DNA of 11,359 bases from SZUA-217 sp034658975 (GTDB lineage Bacteria; Actinomycetota; Acidimicrobiia; Spongiisociales; ZC4RG35), in NCBI GenBank assembly GCA_034658975.1, contig JAYEGJ010000069.1, forward strand, positions 1 through 11,359, in the 5' to 3' direction. Positions 1-6,922 of the stretch are shown piece after piece. Made by a program: the position numbers and the translations under genes. The stretch's first letter is position 1. Each line of letters starts with the position of its first letter. The notes beneath the pieces were generated by a model. It worked only from the letters and a program-made list of their open reading frames with translations. It searched no databases and had not been told where the DNA came from.

Positions 1-2739
1 GAGTACATCGTCGGAACGAGCTCGATCGAGGGCGCCCCGCACATCAACACGGAGTCGCTCACCGAGAAGGGGTTCGACGCCGAAGACCTGATCAAGTTGC
101 AGGCGACCCTCCCATCGGTGTTCGATCTGAAGCATGCCTTCAACGTCTTCACCTTCGGTGAGGAAACGTTGCAGAGGCTCGGATTCGGTGTCGACGACTC
201 CAAGGCCTGGGACTTCGACCTCCTCAAGGCGCTTGGCTACACGCGCAGCGAAATCACCGAAGCCAACGACGTGATCTGCGGCCGTCAGACCATCGAGGGT
301 GCGCCGCACGTCAAGGAAAAGGACCTTCGGGTATTCGACACCGCCAACCGGAACGGCAAGTACGGCGAGCGGTTCATCCACCACAACGGGCACATCAAGA
401 TGATGGCTGCGGCCCAGCCGTTCATCTCGGGCGCAATTTCCAAATGCGTCACCGGAGAGACCTTGCTGGCGACCGCAGACGGCCTTGTCCGGATCAGCGA
501 GTTGCACGAGGGCGAAGCGCCGGATTCCTTCCGTGACGAAGTCATTGAGGTGGTCTCGCTGGATGGAACGCAGAAGACCGACGCCTTCTACTACGGAGGC
601 AAGCGGTCGGTGCGTACGGCAGCGCTGCGCTCGGGACACAGCGTGACAGGGACTCCCAACCATCGACTGCTGACCGCCCGCGACCGCGATCTTGTCTGGC
701 GCCGCCTGGACGAGATCGAGGCCGGCGACTACGTCGCCACCCACTACGGGGCAGATCTGTGGTCAGCCCTTCCGGAGCGATTCGACGGTTTCGTGCCTTC
801 GGCTTCGTACGGGCCACAGAAGGATGTCCGCATCCCAGAAGAAATGACCGATGAGCTCGCCTTCCTGCTGGGTTCCTATGTTTCAGAGGGTCATGTCGCC
901 CGGTCCAACTGGACCGTTACTATCACCAACGCCGACGAGGGTGTGCTGGCTCGAGTGCGCGACGCCTGGCGATCCCAGTTCGACATCGAGGCCAGGATCG
1001 TCCGACGAGATGACCGTTGCCCGAGCGTGGTGGCGGCATCAAAGAGAGTCGTCGAGTTCCTCGACTATCTCGGGTGCGGTGAAGGGTCATCTTCGAAGCG
1101 GATCCCCGATGCGGTGTTGCGCTCACCGCGTTCGATGGTCCTGGCCTTCCTCCAAGGATTATTCCTGGACGGGTACGTCACCACAGGGCCGATGGCGAAG
1201 ATGGCGATCTGCGTCGACTCGCCGGAACTGCTCGACGACTTGCAGGCAGTGCTCACCAACCTCGGTGTGGTTCACAGCCGCGTCACCAAGCACAACGCCG
1301 AGTATGACAAGGACTTCGACGAGGTCTACGCCGCGGGGCGCGAGGCACAGATGCTGGCGCGGCTGGTGCCCTTCGCCGAATCTGACAAGCGGACACGGCA
1401 GAAGCACCTGCTCGAGCGCACGTTCAGCCAGAGCACCAGTGACGTCATCCCCGGCCTCAAGCCGAAGGACCTCTATGAGATGATCCCTGCCGGCAAGAGT
1501 GGTCGGAACGGATGGGGCGAGCGGAGTCGATTCAGCTTCCTCCTCGATCCGCGGACGAAGCACGTGTCTCGGCGAACGCTGGAACGAGTGGCGATGCTGC
1601 CAATGGTTGACCTGCCCGAGTGGTTGCACACAATCCTGGCCGACGGGCTCCACTTCTCGCCGGTCGAGACGATCGAGGAAGCCGGCTCTCGCGAGGTCTA
1701 CGACGTGTCGGTACCCACCAACCACGCGTTCGTTGGCAACGGGATCGTCAACCACAACACGATCAATATGCCCAACGAGGTGACCATCGAGGACATCGAG
1801 GGCGCCTACCAACTGTCCTGGGAGCTTGGCCTCAAGGCAATGGCCATCTACCGCGACGGTTCAAAGGCGGCGCAGCCTCTCAACTCGACGGCCGACGAGG
1901 GCGAAGAGAACGAGGATGAGGCGGAGGCGATCACCGCCGCCGTCGAGCAGGAGAAGGTCATCCACTGGGGCAACCTCCCGGCGGGTCTCTCCCCGAGCCA
2001 GGCATACACCCAGGGGATGAAGCCGCCACGGTTCATGCTCCCTGCCCGGCGCGCCGGGTACCTCCAGGAGGCACGTGTCGGCGGCCACAAGGTCTACTTG
2101 CGCACCGGCGAGTACGACGACGGGACACTTGGCGAGATCTTCATCGACCTCGCCAAAGAGGGCGCCACTCTCAAGGGCATCCTGAGCTGTTTCGCCATCG
2201 CGGTCTCCAAAGGGCTCCAGTACGGAGTCCCGTTGGAGGAGTTCGTCGACACCTTCACGTTCCAAACCTTCGAGCCCCGGGGAATCGTCGAGGGTCACGA
2301 GAACATCAAGATGGCCAACTCGATCATCGACTACGTCTTCAGGGCTCTTGGTGTCGAATACCTGAAACGCGACGAACTGGCGCAGGTGCCACCGGATCGT
2401 GGGAGCGACCTGGCGGCACCCCCGAAGGGGCTTGCGGTAGAAGCCGGGGTCCAGTTAGACCTGAGTGACGCTGCCGCCGAGGACGATGTCGAATTGGTGG
2501 CCAAGGTCGCCGAGTTCGTCGACGGTCCAAACGGCAGTCCCAATGGCTCGATGCAGATGCCTGTCGTCGAGAAAGCAGTGGCAACCGTTGGCGCCGCAGA
2601 TACGGCCGGCACTGTCGACAGAGCTCTCGCCGACGCCATGGGTGACGCACCTGTGTGCTCCAACTGCGGGCACATGACCATCCGTAACGGGAGCTGTTAC
2701 GTCTGCCTCACGTGCGGAGATACGACCGGCTGTAGCTAA
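1..2739 (+). CDS. nrdJ: Vitamin B12-dependent (class II) ribonucleotide reductase, 5'-truncated, intein-containing
   Basis: The protein reduces ribonucleotides to deoxyribonucleotides using adenosylcobalamin, in the cytoplasm. The frame is open from base 1, so the true start lies left of the window and roughly the first half of the enzyme is missing. Of 912 visible residues, 474 are enzyme and 438 are an intein (residues 149-586). Family signatures: two IEGAPH segments (about residues 10 and 98), MMAAAQPFISGAISK just before the intein and TINMPNE just after it, YRDGSK, then a GGHKVYLRTGEY...GEIFIDLAKEG region. The C-terminus carries six cysteines (C886, C889, C899, C902, C905, C911) in the CxxC...CxxCxxC...GCS tail typical of NrdJ, thought to re-reduce the active site. 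The spliced enzyme looks intact in what is visible. A TTG at base 97 is an internal codon, not the start. The family call is near certain. Confidence 0.96.
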   Translation, partial: EYIVGTSSIEGAPHINTESLTEKGFDAEDLIKLQATLPSVFDLKHAFNVFTFGEETLQRLGFGVDDSKAWDFDLLKALGYTRSEITEANDVICGRQTIEGAPHVKEKDLRVFDTANRNGKYGERFIHHNGHIKMMAAAQPFISGAISKCVTGETLLATADGLVRISELHEGEAPDSFRDEVIEVVSLDGTQKTDAFYYGGKRSVRTAALRSGHSVTGTPNHRLLTARDRDLVWRRLDEIEAGDYVATHYGADLWSALPERFDGFVPSASYGPQKDVRIPEEMTDELAFLLGSYVSEGHVARSNWTVTITNADEGVLARVRDAWRSQFDIEARIVRRDDRCPSVVAASKRVVEFLDYLGCGEGSSSKRIPDAVLRSPRSMVLAFLQGLFLDGYVTTGPMAKMAICVDSPELLDDLQAVLTNLGVVHSRVTKHNAEYDKDFDEVYAAGREAQMLARLVPFAESDKRTRQKHLLERTFSQSTSDVIPGLKPKDLYEMIPAGKSGRNGWGERSRFSFLLDPRTKHVSRRTLERVAMLPMVDLPEWLHTILADGLHFSPVETIEEAGSREVYDVSVPTNHAFVGNGIVNHNTINMPNEVTIEDIEGAYQLSWELGLKAMAIYRDGSKAAQPLNSTADEGEENEDEAEAITAAVEQEKVIHWGNLPAGLSPSQAYTQGMKPPRFMLPARRAGYLQEARVGGHKVYLRTGEYDDGTLGEIFIDLAKEGATLKGILSCFAIAVSKGLQYGVPLEEFVDTFTFQTFEPRGIVEGHENIKMANSIIDYVFRALGVEYLKRDELAQVPPDRGSDLAAPPKGLAVEAGVQLDLSDAAAEDDVELVAKVAEFVDGPNGSPNGSMQMPVVEKAVATVGAADTAGTVDRALADAMGDAPVCSNCGHMTIRNGSCYVCLTCGDTTGCS
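445..1758 (+). other. Intein with LAGLIDADG homing endonuclease domain inside nrdJ
   Basis: This is a 438-residue in-frame protein-splicing element between ...SGAISK and TINMP... of NrdJ. Splicing blocks in order: Cys1 with the A block (CVTGETLLATADG), B block with Thr70 and His73 (GTPNHRLLT), F block about 419-433 (VYDVSVPTNHAFVGNG), and the terminal His437-Asn438. The following extein residue is Thr. All expected splicing residues are present, so splicing should work. Between B and F lies an endonuclease domain: first dodecapeptide LLGSYVSEG (141-149, acidic Glu148), a KRIP block (Lys218), and a second motif LQGLFLDG (236-243, Asp242). The second motif appears one residue shorter than the nine-residue consensus. 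The insertion sits in a highly conserved catalytic-domain motif, as inteins usually do. Boundaries follow from the motifs and the uninterrupted NrdJ sequence on both sides. Confidence 0.96.
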
Positions 2740-2747
2740 GACGACTG

Positions 2748-2786
2748 GCGTGCAACGCGTCGGGCTGAGCCCGACGCGTTGCACGC
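2748..2786 (+). terminator. Perfect 18-bp hairpin after nrdJ
   Basis: GCGTGCAACGCGTCGGGC (2748-2765) is exactly repeated as its reverse complement at 2769-2786, with a three-base TGA loop. It begins eight bases after the nrdJ stop. No T-run follows, so this would be a U-less hairpin terminator of the kind often proposed in actinobacteria, or an RNA-stabilising 3' end. A protein-binding palindrome upstream of the next gene is the alternative. Confidence 0.65.
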
Positions 2787-2797
2787 GAGAGGTCCGT

Positions 2798-2803
2798 TAG
2801 CGT
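2798..2803 (+). promoter_or_regulatory. Possible -10 element (TAGCGT) for a leaderless transcript
   Basis: TAGCGT fits the TANNNT form of an actinobacterial -10 and ends seven bases before the ATG at 2811, the spacing expected when transcription starts at the start codon. No Shine-Dalgarno sequence sits at a useful distance. No clear -35 is visible at the right spacing, so this is tentative. Confidence 0.3.
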
Positions 2804-2810
2804 TCGCTTG

Positions 2811-3788
2811 ATGGGTGAGATCGGCAATAACCGACTGACCGCGGCGCGCCTCAACCGGATGCTGGCCGACGGCGGTGCCTGGCCCCAAGGTTCCCTGCTC
2901 AGTGCAAAACTCGAGCGGATCGGCGAGGACCACGGGTTCGGAGGAAAGGTCTATCGGGTTGTGGCGAGCACCAGCGAGGGACCGGTGACTCTGATCACCA
3001 AATGCGAGGAGCCGGACCAAGTCGGCAGAGCAGTAGCCGTATACCAGCACATCGGTGAGGCCCTCGCTGGGCGCATCCCGGTTCTTCTCGGACACTCAAG
3101 GAACACGACTCTCTTCGAGGACATCTCACCAGCAACCCAGGGTGACGCCCTACTAGAAGCGAGTCGTGAACAGGCGCTCAGTCTCATAGACCTGGTCGCC
3201 GGCCTCCACGCCGCGACATGGGAGTCATCGGCAGAGCCATGGGTTCCGGCCCACTGGGACATGGATCGATGGAGTGCCCGGATCGGGCTTGCCGGGGAGC
3301 GCTACCCCGATGAGATCACCGCTGACCTGGAACAAAGACTGCAGGCACTTCACGATGAGGTCCCGACTGCCATCACCGCCGTAGAGAACGGACCATTCTC
3401 CTGGACCCACCGAGACGTGGGGCTCGACAATATCCTTTGGAGGCCCGACGGTTCGCCCGTTCTCCTCGACTGGTCGAGTGCCGCCGTCAGCAACCCGGCG
3501 TTCGATGTCACTCCCCTGCTGGGCTTCTCCCCTGACGCTCCGCTGACTCCGGAAGAGACGATCTCGGCCTATCTCGCTGCGCTCCGAGGCCGAGACACCC
3601 GATGGACCGAAACCGAAGCCACCCAGTCGATCGTCGCTGGCCTACGTCTGCTTATCAGGGGTCAGATAGGCTTTGCCGGGTTCCCGGAAGAGCCGACACA
3701 ACCGCGACTCCTCGCATTCCGGGCCACCACTGTTCGCTACGCGGAGAAAGCCCTCGAGTGGATCGACCAACTGGAGACAAATGCCTGA
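2811..3788 (+). CDS. Aminoglycoside phosphotransferase (APH)-family kinase
   Basis: This 325-residue protein has a kinase-like fold and likely phosphorylates a small hydroxylated molecule with ATP. Visible landmarks: a probable ATP-binding Lys64 (LITKCEE), a hinge-like LFEDI (101-105), the catalytic HRDVGLDN loop (His200, Asp202, Asn207) and the metal-binding LLDWSS (Asp220, replacing DFG). Length and spacing fit the APH/ecdysteroid-kinase-like clan (PF01636 type). The substrate cannot be read from sequence, and homology to resistance enzymes does not imply drug resistance. ATG 2811 is preferred over the TTG just before it (2808). It lacks a good ribosome-binding site and may be leaderless. 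Its end overlaps the next gene by eight bases, so the two are probably co-transcribed and coupled. Confidence 0.85.
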   Translation: MGEIGNNRLTAARLNRMLADGGAWPQGSLLSAKLERIGEDHGFGGKVYRVVASTSEGPVTLITKCEEPDQVGRAVAVYQHIGEALAGRIPVLLGHSRNTTLFEDISPATQGDALLEASREQALSLIDLVAGLHAATWESSAEPWVPAHWDMDRWSARIGLAGERYPDEITADLEQRLQALHDEVPTAITAVENGPFSWTHRDVGLDNILWRPDGSPVLLDWSSAAVSNPAFDVTPLLGFSPDAPLTPEETISAYLAALRGRDTRWTETEATQSIVAGLRLLIRGQIGFAGFPEEPTQPRLLAFRATTVRYAEKALEWIDQLETNA

Positions 3789-4566
3789 CCCAACTCGCCA
3801 TCACTACACCATCGACCTCACCGACTGGGTCGACGCCGACCCCGAAGAGGCCCTCCAGTTCAGATCGCCAACCAAGGACGATGCCGAGGCGTTGGCCAAA
3901 CTCATGCTCGATGCGTATCAGGGAACCATCGACTTCGACGACGAGACAATCGTCGAGGCGCGTCAGGAGGTCGGATCGTTCTTCGATCACCCGGCTGCCG
4001 ACCTCGACAACTCACGAGTGGCTACCCACGACGGTGATATCACGTCGGCCTGCCTGGTGATGACAGCGAGGGATACGGGGCATCCATTCATCGGGTACGT
4101 CATGACCGATCCCGCCCACAAGGGCCAGGGCGTCGGGACGGCAACCCTTCGATCCTCGCTGAGAAGCCTCGCCGGCGGCACCCTGAAGGACGTCGGTGCC
4201 TTCATCACGGAAGGCAACACACCTTCGGAGGCCATGTTCCGAACCGTGGGAGCAGTACAGCGGCCAACCCTTGTCTTTCACATCGCGGAGCAGACGGCTT
4301 GGGAGGCGCGCTCTGACAGCTACACCCCGGCGACCTTTGATGACGAAGGATTCATCCACTGCTCGACAACCGACCAACTCGAAGGTGTGGCGAGGGTCTT
4401 CTATGCCGGGCGGGATGACCTTGTTTTGCTCACAATCGCAGCCGTCGAGGTCGGATCGATGCTCGTCTACGAGGACCTCTACGAGGCGAACGAGCGCTTC
4501 CCTCACATCTACGGACCGCTTCCCCTCGACGCAGTCGTCGAGACCAAGGACTACTCGGTGCCATGA
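3781..4566 (+). CDS. GNAT acetyltransferase fused to a DUF952 domain
   Basis: This is a 261-residue two-domain protein. Residues about 25-165 form a GNAT N-acetyltransferase: FIGYVMTDPAHKGQGVGT holds the acetyl-CoA-binding Q/RxxGxG/A-type loop (Lys114-Gly119), followed by a motif-B-like segment ITEGNTPSEAMFRTVGA (Asn146). Residues about 165-258 match DUF952: FHIAEQTAWE, EGFIHCST (191-196), FYAGRDDLVLL, and RFPHIYGPLPLDAVV near the end. From memory, DUF952 structures are grouped with the ADP-ribosylation fold, but its chemistry is not established. DUF952 is usually a stand-alone protein of about 110 residues, so the fusion is notable. ATG 3781 has GGAG four bases upstream, inside the preceding gene. 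A longer reading from 3673 lies inside the kinase gene and has no such support. Substrate unknown. Confidence 0.87.
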   Translation: MPDPTRHHYTIDLTDWVDADPEEALQFRSPTKDDAEALAKLMLDAYQGTIDFDDETIVEARQEVGSFFDHPAADLDNSRVATHDGDITSACLVMTARDTGHPFIGYVMTDPAHKGQGVGTATLRSSLRSLAGGTLKDVGAFITEGNTPSEAMFRTVGAVQRPTLVFHIAEQTAWEARSDSYTPATFDDEGFIHCSTTDQLEGVARVFYAGRDDLVLLTIAAVEVGSMLVYEDLYEANERFPHIYGPLPLDAVVETKDYSVP

Positions 4567-4597
4567 ATGACGCGGATAGAAACCCCACCACACCTTG

Positions 4598-4603
4598 TAT
4601 CGT
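4598..4603 (+). promoter_or_regulatory. Possible -10 element (TATCGT) for a leaderless transcript
   Basis: TATCGT matches TANNNT and ends six bases before the ATG at 4610, in the 43-base gap following the GNAT-DUF952 gene. As at 2798, no Shine-Dalgarno sequence precedes the start. A secondary promoter here would let the two downstream genes be expressed apart from the first two. No recognisable -35. Confidence 0.3.
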
Positions 4604-4609
4604 CGTCGC

Positions 4610-4969
4610 ATGACTGCCGATATCGAACAGTTCAGGAGCCTCGAAGAAGGCCTCTGGCGCGAGGAGACACGATCTAACCCCGGCTTCCTGGACGATCTTC
4701 TGACCGAGAGCTTCACCGACTTCTGTCGTTTCGGTCACGTCTACGACAGAAACGACCTCATCGACGCACCTGCCAGCGACGTGGAGGTGGAGTTCCCTTT
4801 CGAGAACTTCAAGGTCGACATGCTGGCCCCGACGGTGGCCCTCATCACTTACGTGAACGCGGTGACCAAGAGCGGGTCGCGCCAGCGTGTCCGCCGCTCG
4901 TCCATCTGGGTCGACGAAAGCAGCGCCTGGCGACTGAGATTCGTGCAGGCAACAACTCTGCCGGAATGA
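4610..4969 (+). CDS. NTF2-like / DUF4440 family small protein
   Basis: This 119-residue protein resembles the DUF4440/SnoaL-like branch of the NTF2 fold: an N-terminal helix (EQFRSLEEGLWREE), a long loop with DDLLTESFTDFCRFGHVYDRNDL, an LAPTVALITYVNAV strand, and the closing RRSSIWVDESSAWRLRFVQAT, where SSIW...WR..F.Q is the usual ending. The family forms cone-shaped small-molecule pockets and includes both enzymes and non-catalytic binding proteins, so no reaction is assigned. The start is ATG 4610. A TTG five codons upstream is in frame but lacks a ribosome-binding site and overlaps the possible -10 element. The stop overlaps the deaminase start (ATGA), implying translational coupling. Confidence 0.8.
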   Translation: MTADIEQFRSLEEGLWREETRSNPGFLDDLLTESFTDFCRFGHVYDRNDLIDAPASDVEVEFPFENFKVDMLAPTVALITYVNAVTKSGSRQRVRRSSIWVDESSAWRLRFVQATTLPE

Positions 4970-5979
4970 GCGGATACGTCACCAGCCTCCCCAAGGCCGA
5001 GCTCCATATCCATATCGAAGGCAGCCTCGAGCCCGAGATGGTGTTCAGCCAAGCGCTGCGCAACTCGATCGATCCACCCTTCCCCAGCGTCGAGGCGCTG
5101 AAAGAGGCCTACGACTTCACAGACCTCCAGTCGTTCCTCGCCATCTATTACGAAGCGGCAGACGTTCTCCGTACCGAGCAGGACTTCTACGAGTTGATGA
5201 CGGCCTACCTGGACCGGGCGGCGAGTGACGGCGTCAGACGCGCCGAGATCTTCTTCGATCCGCAAACCCACACCGAACGGGGAATCGGATTTGAGGTCTT
5301 CATGCCCGGATTCCGCCAGGCCATCGTCGACGCCGAGCGACACCACCCGATATCGGCCGACCTGATCATGTGTTTCCTTCGACACCTGCCGGGCGATTCG
5401 GCCGCCGAGACCCTGCGCTCCGCAGAGCCGCACCTCGACCGGGTGATAGGGGTTGGCCTCGACTCGTCCGAGGTCGGGAACCCTCCGGAGATGTTCGAGG
5501 AGACTTTCGCTCAGGCGAGGCGTCTCGGACTGCACACCGTCGCCCATGCCGGCGAGGAGGGGCCACCGTCGTATGTGACCGGCGCCCTCGACTCACTCGG
5601 TGCCGAGCGTATCGATCACGGGATCCGCAGTCTCGAGGACCCCGACCTGGTCGCCCGACTGCGCGATGACCGGGTCCCACTGACGGTGTGTCCGCTCTCG
5701 AACCTGGCGTTGGGTGTTGTCGACAGCCTTTCGGAGCATCCCCTGCCGGAGATGATCGACAAGGGATTGATGGTCACCATCAACTCGGACGATCCCGCCT
5801 ACTTCGGTGGATATGTGGGAGACAACTACGTCGGAGTCGCCGATGAACTCGGACTCGGCAACGACACCCTTGCCGATCTTGCCCGCAATTCGATCCGGGC
5901 TTCATTCATACCCGATGACCACAAGGCGGCACTCCTCGACGAACTCGAGACAGCCGTCAGCGCCTCGACCGGCAGCTAG
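4966..5979 (+). CDS. add: Adenine/adenosine deaminase (Add family)
   Basis: This 337-residue zinc-dependent amidohydrolase-superfamily purine deaminase produces ammonia and hypoxanthine (from adenine) or inosine (from adenosine) for salvage in the cytoplasm. Metal and catalytic residues visible: His14 and His16 in LPKAELHIHIEGSLEPE, His194 and Glu197 in VAHAGEE, His218 in RIDHGI, and Asp275-Asp276 in TINSDDPAYFGGYV. The LPKAELHIHIEGSLEPE opening, the FFDPQTHTERG segment and NSDDPAYFGGY are the forms I associate with the adenine-deaminase branch (Pseudomonas PA0148/yeast Aah1 type) rather than classical adenosine deaminase. I therefore favour adenine as substrate, moderately. The ATG overlaps the previous stop by four bases. 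It is the last gene of the forward run. Confidence 0.93.
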   Translation: MSGYVTSLPKAELHIHIEGSLEPEMVFSQALRNSIDPPFPSVEALKEAYDFTDLQSFLAIYYEAADVLRTEQDFYELMTAYLDRAASDGVRRAEIFFDPQTHTERGIGFEVFMPGFRQAIVDAERHHPISADLIMCFLRHLPGDSAAETLRSAEPHLDRVIGVGLDSSEVGNPPEMFEETFAQARRLGLHTVAHAGEEGPPSYVTGALDSLGAERIDHGIRSLEDPDLVARLRDDRVPLTVCPLSNLALGVVDSLSEHPLPEMIDKGLMVTINSDDPAYFGGYVGDNYVGVADELGLGNDTLADLARNSIRASFIPDDHKAALLDELETAVSASTGS

Positions 5980-6137
5980 TGCGCTGGCCGCAAACGTTGA
6001 CGATGTTCAGGGCGAGGCAGGGACGTCTCTGGCAAGGACGCAGGACGAAGGCGCACCCGTCCGTTCGTCGAGGACGAGGACACAGCCAGGGGCGTCACTG
6101 GCCGTCCCGAACGCGGCAAGCGTTGGTGGTCGGGGCA

Positions 6138-6824
6138 CTAGGAGTGGACAACGAGCCACACAGCCGCGTAGTGAGCGGCGAAGGCGGCAACGGTCAGAGC
6201 GTGAAACACCTCATGGAATCCAAACCAGGTCGGAGATGGATCGGGCCGCTTGAGGCCATAGACAATCGCTCCGAGGCTGTAGAGGACACCTCCCAACACG
6301 ATCAGGACAACAGGCACGACACCGGCGCCATCGATCAGTTCGGGTAGGAAGAAGATCGCCACCCACCCAACAATGACATACAGGCTCGTGTACAGCCAGC
6401 GCGGAGCCCCGACCCAGAACACCCTGAACACCACCCCCAACAGGGCTCCAGCCCAGACGATCACCAGCAGCATTCGCCCCTCGTCGGGAGGCAAGGCCAA
6501 CACCGCGAACGGGGTGTAAGACCCGGCAATGATCAAGAAGATGTTGGCGTGATCCATCCGTCGGAGTAGCCCGTGTACGCGTGGAGACCAAGAACCACGG
6601 TGGAACAGAGCACTCGTGCCGAAGAGGATCGCGGCCGTCAAGACGAACACCGCAGCGGCGAAACGAGCCTCTTGGGTGGGTGCAGTCGCAATGAGAACGA
6701 TCCCGGCAACGACAGCCACCGGGAACATCACCGCATGCAGCCAGCCCCTCAGCTTCGGTTTTGTACCGCTGGAAGAGCCCGGCTGACCGATGTGCACAGT
6801 GCTGACGCTACCCGAACCCCCCAC
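6138..6824 (-). CDS. trhA: Hemolysin III / PAQR-family membrane protein (TrhA-like)
   Basis: This 228-residue, largely hydrophobic protein has about seven membrane segments, starting near residue 31 after a hydrophilic N-terminus (KPKLRGWLH). Family landmarks: SALFHRG (His75), RRMDHANIFLIIAGSYTPF (Asp91) and GFHEVFHALTVAAFAAHY (His204, His208), the residues that bind zinc in PAQR proteins. Bacterial members are linked to membrane-lipid homeostasis. The hemolysin name is historical and no toxin role is implied. The start is GTG at 6824, preceded on the reverse strand by GAGG and AGAGG stretches. A second in-frame GTG eight codons later is possible. It converges with the deaminase gene across 158 bp and diverges from the SDR gene, so the palindromic operators at 6855-6897 might influence it too. 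Confidence 0.92.
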   Translation of the reverse strand: MGGSGSVSTVHIGQPGSSSGTKPKLRGWLHAVMFPVAVVAGIVLIATAPTQEARFAAAVFVLTAAILFGTSALFHRGSWSPRVHGLLRRMDHANIFLIIAGSYTPFAVLALPPDEGRMLLVIVWAGALLGVVFRVFWVGAPRWLYTSLYVIVGWVAIFFLPELIDGAGVVPVVLIVLGGVLYSLGAIVYGLKRPDPSPTWFGFHEVFHALTVAAFAAHYAAVWLVVHS

Positions 6825-6849
6825 AACCTCTCGCCTCGTGGCAACACCC

Positions 6850-6879
6850 TTGACAAGTCACCGGCAAGTGACTTACTAT
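6850..6879 (+). promoter_or_regulatory. Sigma-70-type promoter for the SDR-tetR operon
   Basis: A consensus TTGACA (6850-6855) is followed after 18 bases by TACTAT (6874-6879), predicting transcription from about 6886 and a leader of roughly 37 bases. The two palindromic operators cover the whole region from -35 to just past the start site, which fits simple repression by blocking polymerase. Confidence 0.8.
6855..6874. promoter_or_regulatory. Operator 1: perfect palindrome between -35 and -10
   Basis: AAGTCAC (6855-6861), six-base spacer CGGCAA, then GTGACTT (6868-6874): perfect 7-bp inverted arms that share the GTCAC-N6-GTGAC core with operator 2. It touches the last base of the -35 and the first base of the -10. 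The probable ligand is the TetR protein encoded in the same operon. Confidence 0.75.
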
Positions 6880-6897
6880 GTCACCGTATAGTGACAT
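6878..6897. promoter_or_regulatory. Operator 2: perfect palindrome over the start site
   Basis: ATGTCAC (6878-6884), six-base spacer CGTATA, then GTGACAT (6891-6897), again with perfect arms. Its centre lies 23 bp from that of operator 1, about two helical turns, so two dimers could sit on the same DNA face and bind cooperatively. Confidence 0.75.
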
Positions 6898-6912
6898 TAT
6901 TGCCCCAATCAC

Positions 6913-6918
6913 AGGAGG
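6913..6918 (+). promoter_or_regulatory. Ribosome-binding site AGGAGG of the SDR gene
   Basis: A full AGGAGG ends four bases before ATG 6923 and decides this start. A longer in-frame reading from 6878 would begin inside operator 2 and upstream of the predicted transcript start. Confidence 0.88.
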
Positions 6919-6922
6919 AAAC

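Noticed and set aside
851..1483. 210-codon forward frame inside the intein
   Set aside because: It is out of frame with NrdJ, Arg/Ser-rich composition typical of a shifted GC-rich gene, and has no ribosome-binding site or domain.
1159..1812. 217-codon reverse-strand open frame across the intein and nrdJ
   Set aside because: It lies wholly antisense to a certain gene, mirrors its high-GC codons and shows no family motif; a shadow frame.
6106..6134. Possible hairpin terminator between the convergent deaminase and trhA genes (AACGC/GCGTT stem plus outer CCCG/CGGG)
   Set aside because: Only 5 bp of continuous stem, a six-base asymmetric bulge and no T-run; too weak to call.
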